Below, piece by piece: positions 28,117-39,089 of a stretch of 45,100 bases of DNA. The position numbers were made by a program, and so were the translations under genes. The notes under the pieces are model-generated. The model saw nothing but the letters and a program-made list of their open reading frames with translations. It made no database searches and was not told the DNA's origin. Each line of letters opens with the position of its first letter. Positions within the stretch are counted from its first letter, which is position 1. The DNA is from an uncultured Clostridia bacterium (GTDB taxonomy: Bacteria; Bacillota; Clostridia; Christensenellales; Borkfalkiaceae). The DNA lies in the NCBI GenBank assembly GCA_904374385.1, contig CAJFGA010000008.1:1-45100 (forward strand), given 5' to 3'.

Positions 28117-28193
28117 GACACCGTTCACGAAATGGCGAAGGACGAAGCGAGTCACGGCGCAGGCTTCAACGGGCTGTTGAAGAGATATTTCAA
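28117..28193 (+). repeat. Right copy of 77-bp direct repeat of rubrerythrin 3' end
   Basis: 76/77 identity to 26620-26696; in frame would encode ...[27 protein letters not shown], followed by a terminator (GCACCGC/GCGGTGC). Confidence 0.95.
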
Positions 28194-28458
28194 AGACTAA
28201 AATCGTTATAGACGTTCGTCAAAAAAGCACCGCAGAGCGCGGTGCTTTTTGCATATGCCCCGCAGTGCCGGTAATCAGGGGCATAAAAAGCGGTTTGACA
28301 AAAAAAGATTTCCCATCGGGGGAAGGTGCGGCATATCCGAACGGCTCCTTAGATTTTTCCTTAATAAAAAAATATCCGTCGGCATGACCGATGGATATTT
28401 TCTGTATGCTCGCTAACCGATTGCGCAAAATAAGGGCGGACGTATCTTATTTTCGCGT

Positions 28459-28920
28459 TTATTCTTCTTCGTCTGTGCCGTCCGTCGTCGAAACATCGTA
28501 GCGGATCTTGTCGTTTTTGGATAAAATTTCCTTTGTAAATTCGTTATACCATTCGGGTTTGACTACAATGACGGTATAGCGGTCATTTTTAAAATAGAGG
28601 ACAAGTTTGTTCGTCTTTGTAAACAGGTGGACAGATTCAATGTCGGCGATCTTATAGGCGCTCTTGATGATGCCGAACCATAGAACCACTTCTTTATCCG
28701 TGATCTGATAGACGGAACGGATGAGGATGGAAACGAGGATCACGATCAGCAGCACGCAGGCCAGCAAGATCACGACGTGCTGTATGCCGAGCAAAACGGT
28801 GGAAAATCCGTACTTGTCGATCCTGTAAATGGTCAGGCAAATACCGCCCACCGCCGCCACGAGCGCGGCGATCAAAAAAATAAGGATGAGTTTGGAAAGT
28901 TTGAATTTATAGCTCTTCAT
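28459..28920 (-). CDS. Small membrane protein with two TM segments and PH-like C-terminal region
   Basis: MKSYKFKLSKLILIFLIAALVAAVGGICLTIYRI...; start corrected to MKSYKF with GGAGG SD. Confidence 0.65.
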   Translation of the reverse strand: MKSYKFKLSKLILIFLIAALVAAVGGICLTIYRIDKYGFSTVLLGIQHVVILLACVLLIVILVSILIRSVYQITDKEVVLWFGIIKSAYKIADIESVHLFTKTNKLVLYFKNDRYTVIVVKPEWYNEFTKEILSKNDKIRYDVSTTDGTDEEE

Positions 28921-29141
28921 GGCATCCTCCGTAAATAAATTGTAACACATATGCCGCCAAAAAGCAAGAGGTTGCCGACAATTGTCGATTTTTTCTATCC
29001 GTATAATATTCCATTCGGTTTATGTTAAGCGGTGTATAAGTATTTTTTATCCGTTTATACCGTCATTTTGCTTGTAAATTGCCTGCAAAAGGTGTAAAAT
29101 AACTTCGGGTTTTGAGAAAGCAAACTGTGGAGGTGGATCCC

Positions 29142-29924
29142 GTGTTTGATCCTTCCGCGCAGCTTCTCGCGTTCAACAGCGAGGAACTGCAAGAAAAAGT
29201 TTTTCCGAAAAATGTCATACAGATCGGTTCTTTTGCCGTCAACGACAGCGTGATCTCCGGCTTTATCGTCGTCATCGTGCTGCTGATCGTCGCGCTCATC
29301 CTCAGGCTTACCATCATCCGCAAATGGAAAACGACCCCCACGGGCGGACAGATGTTTCTCGAATGGCTGGTGAGCTTTTTCGATAAGAGTGCGGACGAGA
29401 TGACCGAAAAGTACAGCGGTTTGATGGGGCCGTATACGTTGGGAGCCGCCGCGTACATCTGTTGCGGCGTGCTCATCGAATTGTTCGGCTTGCGTCCCGC
29501 CATTGCAGACGTATGCGCCTGTCTCGCACTTGCGCTGTGCTCGTTTTTGTTCATCCATACGTTGGGTTTTGTCAAAAACAAGCAGCGGCGTCTGCTGCAT
29601 TATGTAAATCCCATCAATATCATCACAGATCTCGCGGTGCCCGTTTCAATGACTTTCCGTCTGTTCGGCAGCATCTTGAGCGGCATGGTGATCATGGATC
29701 TCATCTATATTGTCGTGGAAAGCATTTGGTATTTTGGACTTCCCGTCGTGATCCCCGCGATCCTGACGCCGATCTTTACCTTGTTCCACGCATTGATTCA
29801 ATCGTATGTATTTGCGTCGCTGACGCTGACGTTCGTTTCGGAAGCGATCGAAACCAGGCCAAAGAAGCCGAAAAAAAAGCGAAAGCAGAAAACCGCGTCC
29901 CCGGCGGCGGGCGCGGCGGAATAA
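29142..29924 (+). CDS. atpB: F1Fo ATP synthase subunit a
   Basis: VPVSMTFRLFGSILSG and ALIQSYVFASLTLTFVSEA; start reassigned to GTG at 29142 preceded by GGAGG. Confidence 0.93.
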   Translation: MFDPSAQLLAFNSEELQEKVFPKNVIQIGSFAVNDSVISGFIVVIVLLIVALILRLTIIRKWKTTPTGGQMFLEWLVSFFDKSADEMTEKYSGLMGPYTLGAAAYICCGVLIELFGLRPAIADVCACLALALCSFLFIHTLGFVKNKQRRLLHYVNPINIITDLAVPVSMTFRLFGSILSGMVIMDLIYIVVESIWYFGLPVVIPAILTPIFTLFHALIQSYVFASLTLTFVSEAIETRPKKPKKKRKQKTASPAAGAAE

Positions 29925-29962
29925 ATAACTCTGTTCAACAGGATATCTTACGGAGGTAGGAC

Positions 29963-30217
29963 ATGGAACTTTTAGTCACTATGATGGTAAACTTGCTCGT
30001 CGATATGGGCCCGGCGATCGGCGCGGGCATTGCGGCGCTGACCGGTCTCGGCGCGGGCGTCGGCATGGGCATTGCAACGGGCAAAGCGGTGGAAGCGACC
30101 GCGCGTCAGCCCGAAGCGGTCGGCAAGATCAGAACGATGCTTTTGTTGGGGCTCGCCTTTGCGGAAACGACGGCGATCTACGGGCTTCTGATCAGTATTC
30201 TCCTTATCTTTATGTAA
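29963..30217 (+). CDS. atpE: F1Fo ATP synthase subunit c
   Basis: [60 protein letters not shown]. Confidence 0.97.
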   Translation: MELLVTMMVNLLVDMGPAIGAGIAALTGLGAGVGMGIATGKAVEATARQPEAVGKIRTMLLLGLAFAETTAIYGLLISILLIFM

Positions 30218-30251
30218 AATTTTATGAAAAAAACTGTGGCAAAGGTGCGCA

Positions 30252-30803
30252 ATGTTTGATTTTATGGCAGATACGATGATGCTGTCGGCGTTCTCGGATA
30301 TGCTCGATAGAATGGGCATCACATGGTCGAGCATCCTTCTCCATTTAATTGCTTTGGTCATTCTTACGGTCGGGCTTTATCTTCTCTTGTTCAAGCCGGT
30401 CAAAAAGATGATCCGCGAACGGCAGGAAAAGGTGAAGAAGATCGAAAAGGAGAACGCCGACCTCAACGAGGAGGTCAAAGAACTGAAAAACAGTTCTGAA
30501 AAGGTGCTCTCCGAAGCGAAAAAAGAGGCTGCCGCCATGCACGAAAGTGCTGTTAAGGTCGCCAATCAAAAGGCAAATGACATTTTAAGCGAGGCGAAGG
30601 CAAAAGCCAAGGCGCTCATCGACCGCACGGAAACGGAAATGGATGAAGAGCGCAAAAAGCTGCAGGCGGACGTGGAGAAACAAATTGCGGACGTCTCGCT
30701 GCTCGTAGCCGAAAAGGTGATCGGGCGGGATATCTCCAAGGAGGACAACCGCCGCCTCATCGAAGCGAGCATCAAAGAGTGGAGCGAAAAGGAAAATGGC
30801 TAA
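30252..30803 (+). CDS. atpF: F1Fo ATP synthase subunit b
   Basis: Single N-terminal TM then long charged coiled coil ending LVAEKVIGRDISKEDNRRLIEASIKEW. Confidence 0.94.
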   Translation: MFDFMADTMMLSAFSDMLDRMGITWSSILLHLIALVILTVGLYLLLFKPVKKMIRERQEKVKKIEKENADLNEEVKELKNSSEKVLSEAKKEAAAMHESAVKVANQKANDILSEAKAKAKALIDRTETEMDEERKKLQADVEKQIADVSLLVAEKVIGRDISKEDNRRLIEASIKEWSEKENG

Positions 30804-31014
30804 GGAAGAATTGGTGGCAAAAGTCGTCGTATCCGAAAAGCCGGACGACGGCATTCTGCGTTTGGTCGCGGATTTTATCAAACAACGCGGCTGTTATCGG
30901 GCAGAATATGTCATCGACCCCGATATCCTCGGTGGTATCGTCATACGCATCGGCGACAAGGTTTACGACGGCTCCGTCAGAAGCCGCCTCGAAACCGTCC
31001 GCCAGTCATTGTAA
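30796..31014 (+). CDS. atpH: F1Fo ATP synthase subunit delta, C-terminal domain only (72 aa)
   Basis: EYVIDPDILGGIVIRIGDKVYDGSVRSRLETVRQSL matches the AtpH C-terminus; N-terminal OSCP helical domain absent. Confidence 0.88.
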   Translation: MAKEELVAKVVVSEKPDDGILRLVADFIKQRGCYRAEYVIDPDILGGIVIRIGDKVYDGSVRSRLETVRQSL

Positions 31015-31026
31015 AGAGAGAACATT

Positions 31027-32553
31027 ATGATCGATTTGAACGAAATCGGCCGCGAATTGAAAGAAAAGATCTCCCGTGTTTCCGATCATAGTCAAGAAAG
31101 GTCTACGGGCAAGATCGTCTATTCGGGCGACGGCATTATAAAAGTCGCAGGGCTTCCCGGTGTGCAATATAACGAATTGCTGGAAGTCCGGGGCGGTTAC
31201 CAGGCGCTGGCGCTCAACTTGGAGCATGACAGCGTGGGTGCCGTCCTTTTTTCGGGCGAAGATAAAGTACGTTTCGGCGATTATGTCTATTCTACCGGCA
31301 AAACGGTGCAGATGCAGGTAGGGGAAGAGCTGCTCGGAAGGGTCGTCGATCCCTTGGGAGCCGCGCTCGACGGTCTCGGCGAAATCGCGACCGGCAAGAC
31401 GCGCCCCGTCGAATTTCCCGCTCCCGCCATCATGGACAGGGGCAAAGTCAACAAACCGCTGCAGACGGGTATCCTCGCCATCGACAGCATGATCCCGATC
31501 GGCAGAGGGCAGCGCGAACTGATCATCGGGGACAGGCAGACGGGCAAAACCGCCATTGCGGTCGATACCATCCTCAACCAAAAGGGCGAAAACGTCATCT
31601 GCATCTATGTTTCGATCGGGCAGAAGGCTTCATCGCTCGCCAAAACGGTCAACACCCTCCGCACGGGCGGGGCGATGGAGTATACCTGCGTCGTATGCTC
31701 CACGGCGGACGACGCGGTCCCCATGCAGTATATCGCGCCGTACAGCGGCTGTGCCTTGGCGGAATATTTCATGTATCAGGGCAAAGACGTGCTTATTGTC
31801 TATGACGATTTGTCCAAACACGCCGTTGCCTACCGCGCGATGAGCCTGCTTTTAAAACGTCCGGCCGGCCGCGAGGCATACCCGGGCGACGTATTCTATC
31901 TGCATTCCCGCCTGCTGGAGCGCGCGGCAAAACTATCCGAGGCAAAGGGCGGCGGCTCTATCACGGCGCTTCCCATCGTCGAAACGCTTGCGGGCGATAT
32001 CTCGGCTTACATCCCGACCAACGTCATTTCCATCACCGACGGGCAGATCTATCTCGAAAGCGAGCTGTTCAACAGCGGCGTGCGTCCCGCGGTCAACGTG
32101 GGGCTTTCCGTGTCCCGCGTGGGCGGAAGCGCACAGCGCAAGGCGATCCGCCAGATCTCCGGCCAGCTGCGTATCAACCTTGCACAGTACAGAGAACTCG
32201 CCATCTTTATGCAATTCGGATCCGATCTCGATAACGAAACGCAAAAGACGCTCAGCCGCGGCGCCAAGCTCACGGATACCCTAAAACAGCGTCAGTATCT
32301 CAATTATACGGTCAAAGAGATGATCGTGCTTTTGGTCGTTTCCCAGAGCGACCTGATCGACGATATCCCCGCCAAAAAGGTGACCGAATTTAACGAAGGG
32401 CTGCTCGATTATCTGCGCATCAACCAAAGCGATCTTCTCGGAGCCATCGCCCCGGATACCGCCGTCACCGACGAATTGCGGGAAAAGATCCTTGCGGCGG
32501 CAAAAGAATTTATCGATCTTACCCTCGGAGACGAGGAGGAAAACCATGTCTGA
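31027..32553 (+). CDS. atpA: F1Fo ATP synthase subunit alpha
   Basis: GDRQTGKTAIAVDTILNQ, PIGRGQRELIIGD, YDDLSKHAVAYR, NVGLSVSRVGGSAQ. Confidence 0.98.
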   Translation: MIDLNEIGRELKEKISRVSDHSQERSTGKIVYSGDGIIKVAGLPGVQYNELLEVRGGYQALALNLEHDSVGAVLFSGEDKVRFGDYVYSTGKTVQMQVGEELLGRVVDPLGAALDGLGEIATGKTRPVEFPAPAIMDRGKVNKPLQTGILAIDSMIPIGRGQRELIIGDRQTGKTAIAVDTILNQKGENVICIYVSIGQKASSLAKTVNTLRTGGAMEYTCVVCSTADDAVPMQYIAPYSGCALAEYFMYQGKDVLIVYDDLSKHAVAYRAMSLLLKRPAGREAYPGDVFYLHSRLLERAAKLSEAKGGGSITALPIVETLAGDISAYIPTNVISITDGQIYLESELFNSGVRPAVNVGLSVSRVGGSAQRKAIRQISGQLRINLAQYRELAIFMQFGSDLDNETQKTLSRGAKLTDTLKQRQYLNYTVKEMIVLLVVSQSDLIDDIPAKKVTEFNEGLLDYLRINQSDLLGAIAPDTAVTDELREKILAAAKEFIDLTLGDEEENHV

Positions 32554-33409
32554 TACCGCCGAGATCAAGCATCGCATCAAGAGCGTGAGCGACACCCATC
32601 AGATCACCAAGGCGATGGAACTGATCTCCGTATCCAAGATGCGCAAGGCGATGGAAAAACAGGCGGTCAACGCGGCGTATTTCAACAGCGTTCGTTCGAC
32701 GATCAAGGATATCATGCGGCACAGTACCGATATCCGCCACAAATACCTCGTGCATCGGCCGAACGATCGTACGGCGTACATCGTCATTGCGGGTGATAAA
32801 GGGCTGGCGGGTGCTTTCAACAGCAACGTACTGAATATGGCGTGGGAACACATGCAGACCCGCCCCGTGCACTACGTCGTCACGATCGGGCAGATGGCGC
32901 GCGCTTTTTTCGAAAACAAGCACCAACCGGTCGACCTTGAATTTACGCACGCCGTCACCAATCCCACGCTGCATGACGCGCGCGGCATCATGCGCGACAT
33001 TCTCGACTTATACGACAGAAATTTGATGGATGAAGTGATCGTCGTCTTTACGCGCATGTATTCCACCGCTTCCCAAAAGCCGGAGATGGTGCGCCTACTT
33101 CCCATCGTCGAATCAGATATTCCCGGAGAGGAAACTTCCTCCTTCACCGGAGAAATACTTTACGATCCTTCTCCGAAGGAAGTATTGAACGTTCTCGTGC
33201 CGCAGTATCTCGTCGGCATGATCTATTCGGTGCTTATCCATTCTTTTGCGAGCGAACATGCTTCGCGCATGTTGGCGATGTCTAACGCGAACAAGAATGC
33301 GGATAAAATGCTGGAGGCGCTCAATCTCGAATACAACCGTTCCCGCCAGAGCGCGATCACAACCGAGATTTTGGATCTCGTGTCGGGCCGCTTTGCGGAC
33401 GGAAGATGA
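32546..33409 (+). CDS. atpG: F1Fo ATP synthase subunit gamma
   Basis: IKHRIKSVSDTHQITKAMELISVSKMRKA, IAGDKGLAGAFNSNV, SEHASRMLAMSNANKNADKML. Confidence 0.96.
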   Translation: MSDTAEIKHRIKSVSDTHQITKAMELISVSKMRKAMEKQAVNAAYFNSVRSTIKDIMRHSTDIRHKYLVHRPNDRTAYIVIAGDKGLAGAFNSNVLNMAWEHMQTRPVHYVVTIGQMARAFFENKHQPVDLEFTHAVTNPTLHDARGIMRDILDLYDRNLMDEVIVVFTRMYSTASQKPEMVRLLPIVESDIPGEETSSFTGEILYDPSPKEVLNVLVPQYLVGMIYSVLIHSFASEHASRMLAMSNANKNADKMLEALNLEYNRSRQSAITTEILDLVSGRFADGR

Positions 33410-33418
33410 CGCATATAG

Positions 33419-34819
<1,401 letters not shown>

Positions 34820-34855
34820 ATTTTTGCACTATGCCGCAGGGCAAAGGAGGGCGCA

Positions 34856-35263
34856 ATGAATAAATTTTATCTTGAAATTATCACGCCCGAAAAGGTTTTT
34901 TTCCGCGGTGAGGCGGAAAGCGTCAATATCCCTTCCATCGGCGGGGCGTGTACGATCATGGCAGGGCATCAGCCCATGGTGTTCGCTACCGAGCCGGGTA
35001 CCATCCGTATCACGGCGGACGGCGAAACGCGCGAAGCCTTTATGAGCGAGGGATTTATCGAGGTGCGCCCCGACGAAACGATCGCCTTTGCGCAGGCGGT
35101 GGAATGGCCGGAGGATATCGACGAGCGCCGCGCGCAGGAGGCAAAAGAACGCGCGGAAGAGATGGTGCGCCGCAACCGCAGCGCGGCCGAATATCAGCTC
35201 AACCGCCTCGCGCTGCAGAGGGCGTTTGCGCGCCTGCGCGTCAAACACCGCGGGCACGACTGA
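34856..35263 (+). CDS. atpC: F1Fo ATP synthase subunit epsilon
   Basis: FYLEIITPEKVFFRGEAESVNIPSIGGACTIMAGHQPMV, C-terminal helices. Confidence 0.95.
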   Translation: MNKFYLEIITPEKVFFRGEAESVNIPSIGGACTIMAGHQPMVFATEPGTIRITADGETREAFMSEGFIEVRPDETIAFAQAVEWPEDIDERRAQEAKERAEEMVRRNRSAAEYQLNRLALQRAFARLRVKHRGHD

Positions 35264-35308
35264 TCTGGCGTACAAACGGGTTGATTTTTATATCGAAATT
35301 ATATGGAA

Positions 35309-35338
35309 GAAGGGCTTGCGAATCATCGCAAGCCCTTC
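35309..35338. terminator. Bidirectional terminator between convergent atpC and nitroreductase
   Basis: Perfect GAAGGGCTTGCGA-ATCA-TCGCAAGCCCTTC, followed by AAATTTTTAAAA. Confidence 0.8.
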
Positions 35339-35394
35339 AAATTTTTAAAATTCACTTTGTCAAAGGCAGGGCGCGGCCGTGCCGTCGGCTTCCT

Positions 35395-35916
35395 TTATAT
35401 ACAATCGATTTTGGTTACGATGTTGGGCACGAGCCGTACAGCGGGTGCGCCCTTCGATGCGTATCCGACGGCGGCGGCGCCCACGGGCGTAAAGCCTTCG
35501 GGCAGGCGCAGCAATTCTTTGAATGCCGCTTTTTCGCGCAGGGCGTTGATAATGCCGCACACATACAGGCTGCCCAAACCGAGGTCTGTGGCTTCCAGCA
35601 TCATATTTTGAATGAGGCATGCGGCGTTTGCAAAGGCGATATGCGTCGGTTCTTTGACGGAAACGACGATCAGCGCGGGCGCGCCGTGGATGGGGTCGGC
35701 TTTGTCGTCGCCCATCTCTTCCCGCGCCATTTTTAAGAATTTTGCCAAGACGTCCCTGTTTGTCACCTGCGTCAGATGCAGCGTATCGTAAGCGCGCATG
35801 CCGACGGGCGCATACAGTGCCGCTTGGACGATTTTTTCCAGCTTGTCCCTGTCTACGGATACCCTTTGAAAGTCGCGTATCGACTTCCTTGCCGCAATAC
35901 ATTCGAATGTTTGCAT
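35395..35916 (-). CDS. Nitroreductase family protein
   Basis: MQTFECIAARKSIRDFQRVSVDRDKLEKIVQAALYAPVGM...LEATDLGLGSLYVCGI; start corrected from ORF track. Confidence 0.92.
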   Translation of the reverse strand: MQTFECIAARKSIRDFQRVSVDRDKLEKIVQAALYAPVGMRAYDTLHLTQVTNRDVLAKFLKMAREEMGDDKADPIHGAPALIVVSVKEPTHIAFANAACLIQNMMLEATDLGLGSLYVCGIINALREKAAFKELLRLPEGFTPVGAAAVGYASKGAPAVRLVPNIVTKIDCI

Positions 35917-35927
35917 CGTTCCCTCCT

Positions 35928-36452
35928 TTATTTTTGATAAATATTCCCTCCGTGGCAGTCGATGGCGACTACGCACGGAAAATTTTCGAAGGTAAAGCGG
36001 TACACCGCTTCGCTCAGCAGATCGGGGAAAGCGATCAGTTCGCTCTTTTTTACGGCGTTGCCGTACAGCGCGCCCGCACCGCCGATCGCGGCAAAATAGA
36101 CGGCATTGTTTTTTACGATCGAATCGACCACCTCTGCGCTTCGTTCGCCCTTGCCGATCATTCCTTTCAGCCCCAGCCCGAGCAGCCGCGGCGTAAAGGA
36201 GTCCATGCGGGCGCTTGTCGTGGGGCCGCAGCTGCCGCACGCCTTGCCCGCGGGGGCAGGGCAGGGACCGGCGTAATAAATGGTTTCTCCGCGCAGTGCA
36301 AATGGCAGGGGCTTCCCGTCGTCCAAAAATTCGCAGATGCGCTTGTGGGCGCAATCTCTGCCCGTCAAAATCGTGCCCGAAAGGAGCACGCCTTCTCCCG
36401 CTCTTAAATTTTCGATCGCCTCTTCCGTGAGGGGCAGCGTAATATTTTTCAT
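35928..36452 (-). CDS. Class I fumarate hydratase / tartrate dehydratase beta subunit
   Basis: [75 protein letters not shown]. Confidence 0.94.
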   Translation of the reverse strand: MKNITLPLTEEAIENLRAGEGVLLSGTILTGRDCAHKRICEFLDDGKPLPFALRGETIYYAGPCPAPAGKACGSCGPTTSARMDSFTPRLLGLGLKGMIGKGERSAEVVDSIVKNNAVYFAAIGGAGALYGNAVKKSELIAFPDLLSEAVYRFTFENFPCVVAIDCHGGNIYQK

Positions 36453-37132
36453 GTTTCCGATCTTTCCTTTGCGTTGAGCCGCTCTCTGAGCTCCGTTTTT
36501 ACCTTTGCGAGATCTGCATCGCACAGCAGTGGCAATACGTTTTCCAGTTCCTCGGGCGGAAGATCCCACCATTTGAATTGCTGCAAGATCCCGATCAATT
36601 CGTCGTCGAAGCGCTTTTTGATAAATTTTGCCGGATTGCCGCCCACAACGGTATACGCTTCCACATCCTTGGTAACGACCGATTGCGCCGCCACGATCGC
36701 GCCGTCGCCGATCTTTACGCCCGGCAGGATGACGCAGTTCCGCCCGAACCAAACGTCGTTGCCGATCACGGTATCTCCCTTATGCGGCAATTGTGAAAGG
36801 TGTGCCGGCACGATCTTTGCCCATTTTTCGCTCATGATGTTGAACGGATAGGTCGTTGCGCTGCATAGCCGATGGTTCGCGGCGCCCATGATAAACTGCG
36901 TGCCGCTCGCGATCTGGCAAAACTTGCCGATGATGAGCCGATCCCCGAAAATGGGGTAGTTGAATAAAATATTGTTCTTTTCGAACCCCATCGGATCCTT
37001 TTCGTCGTCGTAGTAAGTGTAATCTCCCACGAAAACGTTGGGCGCTTTGATCACGTTTTTGATATAACAGCTCGTGTGAAATTCATTGGGAAATATGACG
37101 TTCGGATCCGGAAAGCCTATCTTTTCTTTCAA
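36449..37132 (-). CDS. Vat/CatB-type xenobiotic O-acetyltransferase (left-handed beta-helix)
   Basis: [112 protein letters not shown]. Apparent TTG start. Confidence 0.9.
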   Translation of the reverse strand: MKEKIGFPDPNVIFPNEFHTSCYIKNVIKAPNVFVGDYTYYDDEKDPMGFEKNNILFNYPIFGDRLIIGKFCQIASGTQFIMGAANHRLCSATTYPFNIMSEKWAKIVPAHLSQLPHKGDTVIGNDVWFGRNCVILPGVKIGDGAIVAAQSVVTKDVEAYTVVGGNPAKFIKKRFDDELIGILQQFKWWDLPPEELENVLPLLCDADLAKVKTELRERLNAKERSET

Positions 37133-37172
37133 ATGATCACCTTTTTAAAGTATTATGTCTGGCATAAAGCGC

Positions 37173-38012
37173 TCATATAACCGTCTTGGCGCAGCGCACG
37201 CAGTGGCATTGGATATTGATGGCGACGGGCAGTCCCGCGATGTGCGTAGGGGCGATCTCACAGGAAACCCCGATGGCGCTCGTCTTGCCGCCGAAGCCCT
37301 GCGGCCCGATGCCAAGGTCGTTGATCCGCTGCAGTGCCGCCTCTTCGATCGCGGCGACGTCCTTTCTCGGATGATGAGAACCGACTTCGCGCGTCAGCGC
37401 CTTTTTGGCGAGCAGGGCGCAGGTATCGAAAGTGCCGCCGATGCCCACGCCCGCGTAGACGGGCGGGCACGGCTTGCTGCCGGCCAGCGCGACCGTCTCG
37501 ACGATCGCGTCGACGATGCCGTCTATACCCTTGGCGGGCGTCAGCATATAGATGCGCGACATGTTTTCGCTCCCGAATCCCTTGGGCAGAAAGGTGAGCG
37601 CGATCTTGTCGCCCGCAACGATCTCCGTATGCAGAGCGGCGGGCGTATTGTCGGCGGTGTTCGCCCGCGTGATGGGGTCGCAAATGCTCTTGCGGAAGCA
37701 AAAATCCTTGTACGCTTTTCTTACGCCGTCGTCGACGGCGTCCGCGAGCAATTTGCCCTCGATATGCACTTCCTGCCCGATCTCCGCCAGCACGACGGCG
37801 TAACCCGTATCTTGGCAGATCGCCATCTGCTCTTCGGCGGCGATATCGGCATTCTTGAGCAGGGCGGAAAGCGCGAAGCGCGCGCCTTCTCCTTCCTCGC
37901 TGCGTTCCGCCCTTTCGAGCGCCGCGCGGCAGGAGGGGATCAGATGCAGGCAGGCTTCCCGTGCAAGGCGGTATACCGCCCGTTCGATCTCTTCGGAAGA
38001 AATTGTTCTCAT
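37173..38012 (-). CDS. Class I fumarate hydratase / tartrate dehydratase alpha subunit
   Basis: AICQDTGYAVVLAEIGQEV, FLPKGFGSENMSRIYMLTPAKG, GVGIGGTFDTCALLAKKAL, GIGPQGFGGKTSAIGV. Confidence 0.95.
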   Translation of the reverse strand: MRTISSEEIERAVYRLAREACLHLIPSCRAALERAERSEEGEGARFALSALLKNADIAAEEQMAICQDTGYAVVLAEIGQEVHIEGKLLADAVDDGVRKAYKDFCFRKSICDPITRANTADNTPAALHTEIVAGDKIALTFLPKGFGSENMSRIYMLTPAKGIDGIVDAIVETVALAGSKPCPPVYAGVGIGGTFDTCALLAKKALTREVGSHHPRKDVAAIEEAALQRINDLGIGPQGFGGKTSAIGVSCEIAPTHIAGLPVAINIQCHCVRCAKTVI

Positions 38013-38133
38013 CGTAAAAACCTCGGTAAAAGGGCGGCGTCCGATCCGCCTTTCCTCCCTATTATAGCAAAAAATTTAAAAAAGGAAAAGATTTTTATTT
38101 ACTTAAAAGCCGATTTCCGATATAATATTTGTC

Positions 38134-39087
38134 ATGGAACAAAAAAACAACGATCAATTCCCCGCAAAGCGGGGCGGGCTCCTGCAACAGCCCCGTAAAG
38201 TGATGAGCGGCATCGTATATTCCGCGGCCATCGTGCTGATGCTCGTTTTGAGCCTGCTCTTTTCCTTTACGCTGACGGCGGTCATGTCCGTCACGGGCGC
38301 CGATCTGGCAGAGCTGCAGGGGCAGGACTGGTATAAATATCTCTCTTACGGCCTGTATCAGCTCGCCTATATCGCCGTCGTGCTCGTCTTTACCTTCTTG
38401 TACAAGCAGAAACCGCGCGAGTACGGCTACCGCAGGGCGCATTGGAAATATTACATCGTCGCCGCGCTCCTCGCCTTCGGTCTGCTGTTCAGCCTGAACT
38501 GGGCGAACGGGCTGTTTATCGATCTGTTAGAACTGATCGGTTACACGGCGCCGTCGTCCTCTCTTCCCTCGCTCGAAGGGGGCGGCATCGTCGGCGTGCT
38601 CATCGTCGTGGCGGTGCTTCCCGCCATTTTGGAAGAGACTATCTTTCGCGGCATCATTTTGGACGGCATTAAAGAGATCGGCACCGTCGCCGCCTGCCTT
38701 TTGGGCGGGCTGCTCTTCTCGATCTTTCATCAAAGCCCCGCGCAGACGATCTATCAGTTTATTTGCGGGGCGGTGTTCACCCTCGTGGCGATCCGCGCCG
38801 ATTCCCTTTTGCCCGCCGTATTTATGCACTTTGCCAACAACGCGATCATCATTTTCGACGCAAAGTACGGCTTTTTGACCAATATGAGCCGGGGCGCCTA
38901 CATCGCCGTGACCGCTGTGTCGGCGGCGGCATTGCTCGGTACGCTCGCCTATCTCATCTTCTGCGACAAGAGAGGCAACCGCAAAAAGGAGGGGGAGATC
39001 AAGCCGTTTATTTACGGCGCCCTCGTCGGCATCATCGCGGCGGGCATCATGTGGATCGCCTCCCTCGTCACGGGGTTGGGGGGCTGA
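38134..39087 (+). CDS. CPBP family intramembrane glutamic endopeptidase
   Basis: AILEETIFRGIILDGI, LLFSIFHQSPAQTIYQFICGAVF, FMHFANNA. Confidence 0.93.
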   Translation: MEQKNNDQFPAKRGGLLQQPRKVMSGIVYSAAIVLMLVLSLLFSFTLTAVMSVTGADLAELQGQDWYKYLSYGLYQLAYIAVVLVFTFLYKQKPREYGYRRAHWKYYIVAALLAFGLLFSLNWANGLFIDLLELIGYTAPSSSLPSLEGGGIVGVLIVVAVLPAILEETIFRGIILDGIKEIGTVAACLLGGLLFSIFHQSPAQTIYQFICGAVFTLVAIRADSLLPAVFMHFANNAIIIFDAKYGFLTNMSRGAYIAVTAVSAAALLGTLAYLIFCDKRGNRKKEGEIKPFIYGALVGIIAAGIMWIASLVTGLGG

Positions 39088-39089
39088 AC

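Noticed and set aside
28300-28345. TTTCCCATCGGGGGAAGGTGCGG as another copy of the double-hairpin repeat
   Set aside because: Only part of stem 1 resembles the family; second hairpin and TGATGAGGG tail are absent, so evidence is insufficient.
29112-29141. TTG start for atpB given in the ORF track
   Set aside because: GGAGG lies just upstream of an in-frame GTG at 29142, which is the more credible start.
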